A stretch of DNA of 64,000 nucleotides, taken from Zygnema circumcarinatum (Eukaryota > Streptophyta > Zygnematophyceae > Zygnematales > Zygnemataceae). The position numbers and the translations under genes are program-made. Location: NCBI GenBank assembly GCA_037447605.1, contig CM074805.1:4304936-4368935 (forward strand). Direction: 5' to 3'. The notes beneath the pieces are model-generated. The model did no database searches. It saw only the letters and a list, made by a program, of their open reading frames with translations, and was not told the origin of the DNA. This document shows, piece after piece, positions 33,758-46,000 of this stretch (position 1 is the first letter of the stretch; each line of letters starts with the position of its first letter).

Positions 33758-34305
33758 TGTGCCGCACGCCGAGTCATCGTTGAAGGACTTCTCACCAAGC
33801 AGCCTATTGGATTGGATTGTAAACGGTGAAGTTTGGCCATGATGCAGTATGCCCAGAACAGCAAAATTCTAGTCCTAAACGAGCGGAGACATATGATGTG
33901 AACATGCCTCGCACCACGAGACACTTCCCAAAACTATCCAGGGCCTCACTCGAACCCCACTCTTCGAATTATTCAAGGGTTTCCGTGGAGGCAAAATCTA
34001 GATGGCTACAAAACGAAGCAGGTCCACGGGCTTATGCAATAGTCACGCCGCAACCTGCTTCGAGCCGTTTCACGTTCATTCGACACCTCACGGGCTCTTT
34101 CGCGCACCACTCACTCTCAGCAACAGATTCCGCCGCATCTCGCCATTGCTGCAAAACCCAAATACGAAATAGAAGATACTTCAGTGAAGGAACACAATGG
34201 CTCAGACATTTAAAGGAAAATTCAAGGATAAATAGCCCCTAGAAAATTCCATGACAAACCGGACCAAACCGCACATCCAGAATCGCGTAATACTACTGTA
34301 CAAGT
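33758..34305. other. Convergent 3' intergenic region
   Basis: Lies between two genes ending toward each other. No gene or repeat recognised; presumed trailers of both neighbours. Confidence 0.4.
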
Positions 34306-36169
34306 TTACGTCCGGATTCGCGTATTCAACGGCCTAAGCTCAATATTCATTCCAAAGATGATTTGCTTTAATGGGCGTTTCCTTGCCTTGCCAAAGTCAG
34401 ATACACCTGCGCTCAAAAGCTCTTGTTTGCACTCTTCCAGGTTTTCGTCGAGATTGTAGCCGTAGCCTATGGCGTGGTATCCTCGTCCGGAATCGTAACT
34501 GCATGGGTGGGCTTGCTCGTATGCTTGAACAGCTTTCTGAGCTGCCGCCATACACTCCCTGGAGACTGGCACTATGGTCTTGCTATTGCAGCCCTGGGCG
34601 AGAGCTTCAATGCTTCTCCGGCAGCGCCATCCATTGCGGCGACACCACCGACTCCCCTTCAAGTTGCGAGCCGCCTCAACCCAATCCTGCAGGGCAAAGC
34701 AAGTTAATGAATTTATAATCTTCTGTACACAACTTGTGAAATGCGAACGGCAAATGTCACTAACCTCGATTGCAATCGCATGCATATTAGCTGTCAGAAC
34801 AGTTGTTGCGATTGAAAGAGAGGCTGTGACTAACTTCCAGCAAAGCGGACTCAGAACCTACAGGAATTTTATCCTCACACTATAACAGCTGAAAGCATAC
34901 ACCTTATATAAAAGTGAAAGTCACTCCTGCAGCAAGACACTTGATAAGGCCGGCATCAGCATTTGTTACAACGGGTCCCACCTGAGTTTCTATACTCGGA
35001 AGGAAGGCCTTTCCCGCAGCATCCTGCAGCTCCTCCCCTAGGAAAAGGCTGAAATATATAGTCAGGATTGTCGCCTGCACATTGCAGCATAGCTGGCCGA
35101 GGTGAGGCACGTCCTTCTGAATGGCTCCGCAAGATCTGCGAACGCTGACGGCAGCCAGTTCGTCTATAGCGAGATCATCAAGGCACTGTACGCCACTGTA
35201 TACCTGCAACCATAGACAATCAACTTGTTATTTGGCTGAATGTATCGGAGTCCTGTCGGTTAAAATTTCAAAATAGACGAGGCATGCGGTAACACAGACT
35301 GTAAACCTCGACCAATGGCTTGTCCTAGGAAGCTATGACGATGTGGTCATTCATGGAAGTAAATATTTTTTAAGCATGACACCCATGCCAGAACTTAATG
35401 CACTCAAACGTCGCTAGGATTTCACACGCTCAGAAATAACCCACATCAGTAAATTCAAGATGTCTCACCTGCGCAAAATCTTTGGAGACTTTGTCCAAGT
35501 CCTGGCTGATCTTCTCACGGTTTTTTTCCAAGTTGTAGCCGACGCCAACAGCTTTATAGCCCCGATTCGTAAGGTATGCACACCTGTGGCGTCCTTCACT
35601 CTGCTCAAGTCGGTTGAGTATCTGCAAGGAGCACTGCGTTCTCAAGCAACTTTCCTTCAGTACGCAGATTTCAAACGCCGATGAAACAGGTGGCACGGTG
35701 TCGGTCGAAAGAAAGTCATATTAAGAAGAATCAACTGAACAGTAACTTAAGGGCCTGGCTGCAATTCAACTGATTATTCTCTGCAAATGCCCTCAACAGC
35801 AAAACTTCTTCGCTCACTCAGTTGCAAGTTGCTTGGCCAGATTAATCTTCAAAATTTTGAACAGTTGGTTGTTCCAATTATAGAACTTCAGATACCTGGT
35901 GTATTTCACGCTTAGAATCCTCCCACATACTAGCCAAAAGCTTGCAAGAACCATACCTTCTGGCAAACATTTACAATATTCCGAGCACGTTCAGAAGATT
36001 CCTTCTCTTTCGACATCTCAAAATTATCAAGCATTCGAATTCCAATCTCCGGAACAGGATCCTGAGAGGCTACAGCAGCATGAGCTCTTTCCAAATGGCA
36101 ACTGATGCGTGCAAGGAGCAGCAGAAAGCTCTGCAGGATCAGAATCAGTTGTAGCCCCGCCATTTCCAC
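34306..36169 (-). CDS. Secreted phage-type lysozyme-like protein, one complete and one truncated domain
   Basis: Four exons, 36169-35957, 35621-35469, 35203-34982 and 34686-34306, join in frame to 322 residues. Residues 1 to about 30 are a signal peptide (GLQLILILQSFLLLLARISC). The first domain runs from ILNRLEQSEGRHRCAYLTN (probable catalytic Glu within LEQSEG) through GYKAVGVGYNLEKN and LCCNVQATILTIYF to WCRRNGWRCRRSIEALAQGC. This order matches T4/phage-type lysozymes (GH24-like) found in some eukaryotes. A second copy begins (HPCSYDSGRGYHAIGYGYNLDEN, ELLSAGVSDFGK) but stops before its LCCNVQA half. The paired cysteines suggest disulphides and extracellular action, perhaps on bacterial walls. 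Function and activity are inferred. A further downstream exon completing domain 2 was looked for to 33758 and not found. Confidence 0.72.
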
Positions 36170-37534
36170 AGCATGAAATTATTCAAAACACGCTTCCTAG
36201 CGGCAGCAGCTTCCTCCCCTCGCTGTTCAAGGGCTCCCAAAAGCGCTTCAGGAGCTCCAAAACAGATGCGCTCGGGCACAGATAAGCTCTCATACTCATA
36301 AACCGCCTCATAAGCATGGCGGAGAGGGAGAGGCGATGGAGGAGAGCATGCTGCAGGAGGTGGTGGCACGTGCGAGAGAGCTGCCGCCATGCCTTCGGCG
36401 TTACCTGCTTGGAGCATGCACGAAAGCCGCAATGGCTGCCAGGGGACCCTGTTCCATGTACTTACAGTCCCGTGCTCAAAACGGGAACGGCAACTGCAAC
36501 AGCGACATGTCTCCGTTCCTTGGGCCATTCTATGTTCAAAACTACACTGGAGACTGTCAACGGGTACGTTACCACGTGTGCAGATCTGGAACTGGAGCAG
36601 TTCGTACATGGAGAGAGGCCGTAGGATAACTGCCAGGCCGCCACGTGGCGGACAGAGGACAAGGGCACCGACAAAATGTGTCGGTTTGTGCGTAACATAG
36701 CCACGTAGCCGCAACCGCCTGCTGACACGTGGACGAGTGTTTTGGAGCGCACGTGAAAAGGTCTGACAGGAATCGTAAAAGCCGTCCGATGAGGATCGTA
36801 CGAAGAGAAAATGTCGACACGTGGAAAGTCTTCCCGCAGTCAACGGCGGCACGCAGGGGCAAACGACAAGCGCTGCTCCTCTTGCCAAATGAAGAAAAGG
36901 TACAATCTGTCGCACGAGATGCCAGCGTGGCGATACTATCGGCGATTTGCGATGTACCGTATTGAGAAGATCGTCTGCTGAGGGAGGAAGCATGTTCGTG
37001 ACAAAGCCTCGGTTTCTGGTTCGGAAGCCGTCTGGTTTTTCGTACCGATAAAAAAAATATTTGGACGGTCAAGATTGAATTTTGGATAGCTATGATGACA
37101 TGGCATTGGAAATAACCGTCGATATTTCCGAGCGACATGCTCGGGGCTGGCTCGGGGCTGGCTCGGAAGGCTCACCTACTCTTGCAAGGCCGAAGCTGAA
37201 AAAAGGCGACAAAGCGAGCGCCGTCGAAATTTTTGAGCTTAGGAGATGGGCGCGAGAGAGAGAGAGGGATAGGTATTAAGAGGGAGGCAGGGGCGAGGGA
37301 GAGGCAGAGGGAGAGGAAGAGCGAACGGTAGATTGAAATAGAGAGAGAGACAGAAGGAGAGGTAGTGAGAGAGCAAGAGATTGCGAGAGTGAAAGAGAGG
37401 CATAGGCAGAAGGAGAGGGAGAGAGAGGAACGAGCGAGGAAGCGAGAGGCAGAAGGTGAGGGAGTGAGAGAGCGAGACATTGAGAGAGAAGATAGGAGAA
37501 CGATCGAGAAAGAGAGAGGCAGAAGGATAGAGCG
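36170..37534. other. Divergent intergenic region with a G-box cluster
   Basis: Separates the lysozyme-like gene (-) and the candidate gene at 37535 (+). CACGTG cores occur at 36573-36578, 36642-36647, 36726-36731, 36750-36755 and 36818-36823. A 282-codon open minus-strand frame (36145-36993) overlaps the lysozyme start and has no motif. From about 37250 to 37535 the sequence is GA-rich. Confidence 0.45.
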
Positions 37535-39345
37535 ATGGTGAAAAAGGAAGAAGGGGGGAGAGAGAGACCAATCATGAAGAAACCCATCAGAAAAAACCGC
37601 GTATTTATTGATCTCACGCTGAACCTTGCGCTCTCTCTCAAGCCCCGCAAGAAGAGAGCCTTCGGGCCAGGCACCGGGCGGTACGGTCTGGAGCCAAAGG
37701 ACCTCATTATTGACTTCATCAACCTATGCATCGACGAGAAAGAGGGAGAGAGAGAGAAAAAGGAAGACGAGAAAGAGGGAGAGAGAGAGAAAGAGGAAGA
37801 CGACAGCTGCATCGTTCTCCCGCCGCCTCCACCTTCTTCCGCTGGAAGCCATGGTGAAAGTGACTCCCAAAATGAAGACTTTGCCATTTTGGGAGTAACG
37901 GGTGAAGTCGCGACTCGAGACTTCCCGCATTCACGGGAACACTGCGGGAGCTTAACTTTTTCTAAAACGCCAGCGCCTGCAAATGCGCTGTACTGCAAAA
38001 AGGTATGTATGTCCAAAAAACATTCGTTTATCCCTCATATTAGTAAAGGTGAGTTTTGTTTTGCTGCGCTAACCTCTTGTGTTTTTCCTGAATGCTTTAT
38101 CTGCTGCTGATTTTTTCAAGTTTGATGTTCCGGGTTGTAAAATTGGGTTTGGCGGGCTGACCTTGTTTTGGCGCAGGATGATGATGTCCTTTGGTTATGG
38201 AAGCTCTTACGCTGACCGTGATGGTTGCGTTGACCGTGCTCGTGATGGTTGCGTTGACCGTGCTGGTGCTGTTATGTTATGTGAGTTTCTGGAGGGCTTC
38301 GCGTGCACAGGGCGGCAGCGCAGTGCTTAGAGAGGGACTAATTTGAAAGAGAAGGAAAAAATGTTAGGAAAGGAAAGAGAGACAGCGAGGGCTGAAAGAG
38401 AGAGGATTGCAGACTCACAAAGGGGTTTTTCTGTGCTTGTGGGTTTTTTATTGCACTTGCGTCCAGGATTTTTGTTAACAACGATGGACCTAGATGATGG
38501 CAATCAAGTGATTAGAACTATATGTTTTCTTTTTTCATTTAATTTATGGCCAATGTAGAGATTCAAACCAAAAAAGTAGCTCAAAAATATCTTACATTTG
38601 GAGGTGTTGGGCGTTTTTTCTGACTGGTGCAGTGCTTCTGCGCTGTGTGCCAAACGCCGGCGCCATGTGCTTTTTGGGGCGATGGAGAGAGCCACACTGG
38701 CCACTGCCACGCACGCTACATGGATAAATACAAGTTTAGGTGATTCCTCACTCCTTGTTATACAAGTGCAGAATTATGTTTATTCCCTTTATTTTCCATG
38801 TGCTACTACTCCATCGTCTTCCATAGCTCCTGCGCCTCCCTCCATACCGCCTGCTCGTTCCCTATTACAGTTTCTTTTCCTTGTCGTATTTCTACTAAAT
38901 GACGTCTCTTTCTAATGAAGTGATTTGTTTTTTGATTGCTGTGCCGTTTCAGTTTTTCTTCTAGTTATCCATGCTTGTGCTTTTTGTATGTGTTGGTGTA
39001 AACTTCGTTTCAGTTTTTTAACTGGATATCCATGCTTCTGCTTTTTGTATGTATTGGTGTAAATTTGGAAGGTATATGCATATCACTTATTGACATTGCT
39101 GTTCCCTCGGCATGTCTTGCACAGGGCTCCATGCCTTCGACTTGATTATTGAATTTTTTCATGGCATCACGGCACAGCATGGGACAAACGACCTGACAGT
39201 GAAGAAGGCGGTCGAAGTTCGCCTTCAAGGAGCAGTCGGAGTCATGAGAGAGCTTGCTTTGAGGAGCTCAGACAAGGGGGGGGCGGCGGCCAGGGTCAGC
39301 CTGTATGCAGAAATTGCTTATTTAGAAGGTCTTTATGCTGTATAG
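37535..39345 (+). CDS. Unrecognised candidate protein-coding gene
   Basis: Four segments can be joined in frame to 270 residues: 37535-38002, 38177-38193 (17 nt), 38633-38739 and 39125-39345. Exon 1 encodes a basic N-terminus (KKPIRKNRVFIDLTLNLAL, GPGTGRYGLEPKDLIIDFIN), a Glu/Lys-rich repeat (EKEGEREKKEDEKEGERE) and a proline run. The last exon encodes a helical tail with HAFDLIIEFFHGITAQHG and AEIAYLEGLYAV, ending at TAG 39345. I recognise no family. The join of exons 3 and 4 is well supported by GT-AG sites and phase. The 17-nt exon has a weak donor (GTTATG) and is a guess. An alternative is a longer exon 38121-38269, but its phase does not fit exon 3. The start may lie elsewhere in the GA-rich leader. 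A perfect 12-bp inverted repeat lies inside exon 1 (37863-37896). Confidence 0.35.
37863..37896. repeat. Perfect 12-bp inverted repeat (hairpin) in the candidate gene's first exon
   Basis: ACTCCCAAAATG (37863-37874), a 10-nt loop, and CATTTTGGGAGT (37885-37896). It would form a stable hairpin in RNA. Confidence 0.8.
38949..39066. repeat. 58-60-bp direct tandem duplication in an intron
   Basis: Two adjacent diverged copies beginning CAGTTTTT and containing ATCCATGCTT and CTTTTTGTATGT, between exons 3 and 4 of the unrecognised gene. Confidence 0.75.
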
Positions 39346-40070
39346 GCTGGCGATGGAAGGCTATAAATAGCACGAGATAACATGAAAGCAATGGATCCAG
39401 TGTTTAACAGACAAATGTTAGGCCATGAGAGAGAGAGGAGGAGGAAGAGAGAGCATGAGGCATTATGGTCTTTGAATTTATTTGAAAGGATTTATTCAAG
39501 GATTCCCTTTTGTTAGATTGTTGCGATGCCGGTTGCAATCTTCACTTCTCTGCAGATCGGTGTTCTTTTCTAATTAAGACACAGAAATGATTTCGAAGTG
39601 GCGTGTTCTAAAGGTTGAAAGTGCTTAATGTCCTATGTCAACGGCTCATAATTCGTGCATGCATTTTTAGATTTCATGCTATCGTGGGCACCTCTCAGCC
39701 TTTCTCTCGCTCTTTATTTCCCACTTTTTGTTTATTGTAATTGGCCTTTCCCATTCTCCATTTCCTGCCCTGGGGCAATTTCCCAAATCATTGGAGTGCC
39801 GAGGCATCCAACCAAGGAACGATTTTTTGGGGGTTTATCCGCACCCCCTCTTGGTAAATCGAAGATTTTTTCTGGTCAGGACAGAGCTTCCGCAAGCAAC
39901 CGGTCTGTATGGGACTTGGCATCCATGAGTGACCCCTGGACCTATAATGAGAGTTAAAACAACGAAAAGGGTATTCTCTGAACCCTTTCAGTATATTTAC
40001 GGGATCCTGTGTGATGCCAAGGTTGCCCTGCCATTGCTTCGCCACGCCAGGTCTAGAAGGCAGCGAAAGC
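39346..40070. other. Convergent intergenic region before villin
   Basis: Trailer sequence of both neighbours is expected. No gene, repeat array or motif recognised. Confidence 0.4.
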
Positions 40071-43000
40071 TCAGAAAAGGTTCACCGAGCGCTTCTTTTG
40101 GTCTTGCTTCCATTTGGGCATCGCGTAGAAGGCTACTTTCGGTATGCCAAGATATTTCTCAAACTCCGCATTTGACAAGTAGGACTGCACCCATGATGTC
40201 ACAAAGAGAGGCCGTCAATTTTCTTCATAGCATGCTCTAACCGGTTCTAATACATTCAAACTCAGACGATGACTTCATAACTGGCTCATTATTGCAGGAA
40301 TCACATGATATACGGACAGATAGATCAGCCGCCCAGTACGAGGCCAGATGAGACGAGCCGCTTACCTCTCGTTTTGTAGCGTCCAGGCCCGGAGCAGGAT
40401 CAGCCGAGTCGGTTGTCAACCGCTCATATGGAATGGCTCCCTCCTCCGCCGAAGCAGGTATTTCGGTCACAGCAGGCTCGGGAGTGGGGGGTGCTTCAGG
40501 CTCGGGCTCAGGCTCGGGCTCAGGCTCGGGCTTCGGCTCAGGCTCAGGTTCAGGCTCTAGTGCAGGTTCCGGCTTCGGTTCAGGGACGGGAGATGGAGCT
40601 GATGTTGGCGGCACTGCTTTTGGAGAAGCTTTGGATGAAATTGTGCTCCATCCTCCCGCTGCAGAAAGAAGGTGGATCAATCACATCAACTACAATTAGC
40701 AGGACCACATACATCCCTTCCAAACGTTCTCGTGAGGAGCTGTTGTGCCATTATAACAGGGAGACACCCAGAGTCTGAAACAAGCAATCCCAGGTTTATA
40801 AGGCTTCAGCGAAGTCTCAGGGTTTGAGCTCACCAGAGGGTTTTTCTGCTGTGAGAGCACCCGATAGAGCTGCAAGTGCTGCAGCTCGCTGGGAAGCTGC
40901 AGAAGGAGTATGTGGGGGGGCAGGAGATGCCGATTCTGCCTCAGCAACCTCTACACTTGGTTCTGCCTCGGGAAGCTTAGGTGGCTCGGCAACAGGAGGA
41001 GATTTCTTAGCACCCAATGTGGGGCCCACTGAAGCAGAGAGAGCTGCAAGGGCTGCTGCCCTCTGTGAGGCTGCACTGAGGGGAGGGGTGGAGGGGCCTT
41101 TGACCGGCTCTGACTCAACCTCTGGGGGAGGGAGAGGGGCTGAAGGTGCAGCTGCTGTGGGTTTTTCGGAGGTTGATGTTTCTTTGTGATGCAATCCGAG
41201 CCGGCGTTTCTGCGCCTGCATATTCCACAGCAATCTGAAACGATTAGTTTTTGCATGAAACACAGGGGAGTGTTGAGATTCGTCCCCTTTCTGATTTTTC
41301 TATGTGCAGCACAGTCGAAGGCGACGATGCCGATGCCAAGAGAACATACCTCAGAGAGCTCGATGGGCCGGTCATGGAGCTCTGCCAACTTCCTCTCGTA
41401 AGGATCGATAAAGGTCTGCTCAAGGAGAGGCGCAGCCAAACCCACTCAGACGGACTCCAAAAAACATCACCAGGATGAATCCATAGTTGATTGTGTGCAG
41501 ACTAATTCATAAAACAAACGAGGACCATGCAAGACATGCATCCATCGAACCTCTCAAACGAGGTTAAAAGTAGGTTGCGAGGTAAAAGCTGTAAGTGAAA
41601 AATCGGACGAATGAATACCGTTGGGAGCATAGTTTCAACCCTTGGCAGCTCATAAAGAGAATTCATAAAGAGAGTTCACACATAGAAAGATGCTTACCGA
41701 ACTCCTCGCCGGGTCCCATGCAAAGTGAGCGGTAAACATTGGGGGCTCATTGCCCTCCTGCACCTTCAAGAGAGTGGTGTCTCTAGATCGGCCCTCTGTG
41801 GCCACCACAAGGTCTAAATACTTCTGCAAACAGCAAGGCGCGGAACATAGATAGTTCGTAGGGTCTATTAGTAAATGCTAAGTGCAACTGTTCTAAAATG
41901 CAAGTATGCGAGCATCATCCACCTCTCGTAATCTCCAACCACCTCAGGACTTAAGGCAACAGCAAGTGGAGTGGAGTGCAGTGCAGTGGAGTGACGCAAG
42001 CCCAAGAAGACTGGCTAGACATGTCGTAATTTATGTACCTGAGCGAGGTTGAAGGCATCCTTCTTCTCTTGATCATTTGCTTGAGACCCCACCCACACGA
42101 ATACTTCGCTGTATGTATCGAGGATCATGATGTCCTCACTCATCAAGTCTTCCTGGATGTAATTGTAGACTTCTGTCACCTGCAAACAGCCATCGAATGG
42201 TTGACAACCATGAGATGTGGGATTAAAACAGAACAAAGCAAAACTGTTTGTACACTGGCTGTAAGGCACATGCTAGTTTGGCACTATTCAACCTGCTCCT
42301 GCTTGCACATCCGACAAAGGACGAGTCGAAATACAACGGACATTCGCGAGAGGGATTGGAAGAGGGAATCAAGAATTTACCTTCAGGGAGCCTGATACAT
42401 CCCCCGGGCCACCACCAAAGCAGACATCAAACACAACCAGCAAACGGGGAAATCAATCTCAGTGGATTTGAGCTTTAACCAACCCCTTAAACATAACTAC
42501 TGTAACTGTCTAGCCACCAAAAAATTCGACCTTGGAGCAATTGATAGAACCAGAAAAGCCCAACCCAGAGAAGCCCAGGAATTGGGAGGAAATGGAAGGG
42601 CAAAAGGGGAGGAAGTGCCGCATACAAACATAATGCGGGATTACATGCAACAACTGTCCATCGATTCACGAAAGTTCGACTCAAGTTTCTGACTGTCAAT
42701 TATGATCTCTCTGTGTCGCGTCATCAGCCCTGCTAGAGATAAGAAAATTGAGTAATGGCCAGTCCTAAAAAAACCTTGCAGTCAGTCAGTCGAGCATAAC
42801 TCGAGCATAAGGATGTTATATTTTTCTGCTCTTCTGGCAATTCCGCCCACCTGTGGAATTGGAAACTGCAAAAAGGCGAGCATCCCTTGCAGGGTCCTTA
42901 GACTCCCTCGAGGTTGCATACTCTCCTTTCCCTCCTAGTTGGGTCCAAAATGCTGAGACCTCCTTGCCTTCGACCTGTTGCTTAGGAGCTACTCCAGGCT

Positions 43001-46000
43001 GTAACAACACCAAAAAAAAGAAAAGGAAAAGTTAGACCTTCCACTGTAAGAGATGAGACCCCATTGCTTTCCTGAATATCGGGGAGACATTTCACTCACC
43101 TTCACAAGCTCTGCTGCCATGGCTGCTGCGTTCTTCTCCATATCGGAACTGAACTGACCGATCCATGTGTAGATTGTGCCCGAGGTTTGGAGAACAAAGC
43201 AGTCCGACGAGCTCAGTGACTTTGATGTCTGCAAAACGAATGGCCTGATGATGGTTAGTTGATGCAGCGGCACAAAGCTTAAAACAGACAGATGTTACCA
43301 GAGGCCCTTAGTTCTTAATTCCTGATTCTTCCAATACACGGCAGAGGTGAAACAGGCATAGTTCTTAATTCCTGATTCTTCCAATACACAGAGGCAGAGG
43401 TGAAACAGGCATAGTTCTTAATTCCTGATTCTTCCAATACACAGAGGCAGAGGTGAAACAGGCATAGTTCTTAATTCCTGATTCTTCCAATACACAAAGG
43501 CAGAGGTGAAACATGCACTCACAGGCTCCACTTGCGTGATACGAACTCTGTCTCCAGAAGCTCCCTTCACATGTAAAAGGGCCATAGAGCCTGGTGTGTA
43601 CGTGTCATCCGCTGAGCCCACAGCCTCCTTATAGTAGCTGCTGAGGCCTCCCTGCAACCCGAGCCCAGTTTTTCAATTCCCATTCTTAATAGAACTTTCA
43701 AAAAAATATCTGCTGATATCTAATACTTCTACAAGATAAAGCTGGCAGCTCTGGATGTTTAGCAGCACAATTTTGAAGAAGTCAAAAGGACTACAACAGA
43801 CAACATAACTAACATACCTTCAGGAAAAGGAGATGCCCCTTGAAGAGAGAGAAAAACTGCTCAGGCTCCTTCCCTTGGACTACGCGAACCTGGACAAGAC
43901 AGCAAATGGAGGTCCCTGAGAGGCAACAACTTTCAGGAATGAATTCCTGCAAGCTGGGGACCTCTACAAGAGTAATCTCTGGCTCAACAAACGACATTAT
44001 TACTAGTCGCAATGATACTCTTTCAGGCAAGTGGATGAGTGCAGGTGGATGAGTCCTCCTCTTAATTTCGTTTATAAGCTAGTATGGCACATAGACTGTG
44101 CATACAAGTGGGATAGGAACTTACCAGAATGTGCTGTCCACGTAGCTGGTCGGCCATCTTCGTAGCGAGTATAGCTGCTGCACCCTTTGACTCCTGCAAT
44201 ACACACAAAAAATGCGCAGGCAGACATCCGTCCTTAGAGGTGCTAAAATGACATGTCATATTTTTACTCAGAAAGAAAGGACCTCTAGCAGATTAACCAA
44301 CAGCACATGGTAATCCGGCCGGCACAGTGATAAGCGTGAGCAGACCTGCGTGCTTTTCTTGCCCAGCCAGAAAAAAATGAGGTATTCACTCTTGCGTTCC
44401 TTGAGGAAGGTATAGAGCACAATGTAGCAGTCTCCGCTGTAGAATCGGCCAATTTCTGAGGCAGGAACAGGAGTCTTGTCCTTGCCATCAATCCGCCAGA
44501 CCTACAAAAGCAAATGGAAGTAAGTAAGTAAAGGAGGCAAGACCGTGTGATAGGTGTAGCTTGAAGCTTGATTACCAAATCTGAGGCTCAACTGACAATT
44601 TTACAGTCGTACACACGTTGGAAACCAAAGTGGTTGACTGCATGCATCAAACATGCAGCAGCTTCTCTTCAGAATCCCAATGCGTGATGCACTTGCAGAT
44701 GACATTACATCGAGCTTTCCGGATACATCTGTTAAAGGAGGGAGCTTGGACTCCTCTGCAGGCGAGGCAGATCCTTTCGCCATGGCCTTCACGTCTACGA
44801 CGCCTGCTTGCTTCAGCATTCCTGCAAAAACGAACAACAAGAAACAACTTAGAACAACATGATATGCTGTCGATTCAAGGAAGGGAATGGCAAATCATCT
44901 CAGGCTGAAAGATAAGAAACGTAACCTGATCAGTGCGATCGTAAAGGAAACGGCAACCAAGAACTATAGCGCGCTATTCATGAAGGTCAATAATCGAGCA
45001 GCAACGTCGCAAAGTAGAGATCGAGTCACCTTTCAGGCGGCTGCTTGCACCTTCCCCGATGACTGGAACAACAGGCCACTCGTCAAAGTTGGATTTGAAC
45101 ATAGCAGTCTCATAGCGATCTGACACACGGGTGATTCGCGTAGATAGTGGTCGCTTCTCCTTCTTGATGAGATCCTGATGAGAGAAAAGGGGCAGTGAAA
45201 GGGAAATACCTAATTTAGCAACTGCAAAAACGATTGTACCATACGGCAGTCACGCTCCGAGTATGTGGGCCTCACCTCAGCTGCAATGCTTGCATTTTTT
45301 CTCTCGTCTAAAGGAGAGATGCGGCCGATCCACACAAAAACCTCGGCTCCACAGTCTAGCAGATAGCACTTGTTACTCTCTAGCATACTCTTCTTTAAGC
45401 TACCACTTGGAGCTTCCTTGAGGCCATCTCTAGCAGCCCTGCACGCAGAGGGATAATGGGAAGTGTCATAAGTGCCCACTCACGGTTGTCTAGTAACATA
45501 AACACGCTTTTTTTTTCGAGTGAACAATTGAGTTTGTGTCTCACCAAATAAGCCTTGCGGGAGTAACCTTGGCGTCCACATCGTCCTCACCAGTGCCTTT
45601 CTTCGAGATAGGGGCATAACCACCGAACTGCGCCCAAAACTCCGTGGATGCCTCATCGCCCATTTTACCATCCTCTGCAAACCATAACTAATTGATCTCA
45701 TCAAAACCCAGCGACTGCACCTTGCTTATTTGTGAACTTAAAAAAAGGGGGGGAGGGGAGGGGAGAGATATTTGATATAGCAACCACTAGGTCAGTAGGT
45801 AAGAGAGCTATTTGAACCAGAGCGAGTGGCAGGCGATAGAAAGAAGCCTACCAATAATCTCAACGGGACATTTACCACCCTCATGTTCAGCCTTCAACGA
45901 TATAGTGACTTCCATGGCCTTCCCCTGCTCTGTTCTGCTGCAATTCGCCCCATTGAACTGAAAAATCTTTGTGGGAGTATCTAGGATGAACACATCGGAA

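Noticed and set aside
36145-36993. 282-codon minus-strand reading frame
   Set aside because: It overlaps the lysozyme start in another frame, has no recognisable domain and low-complexity Cys/Arg/Pro composition typical of a shadow frame.
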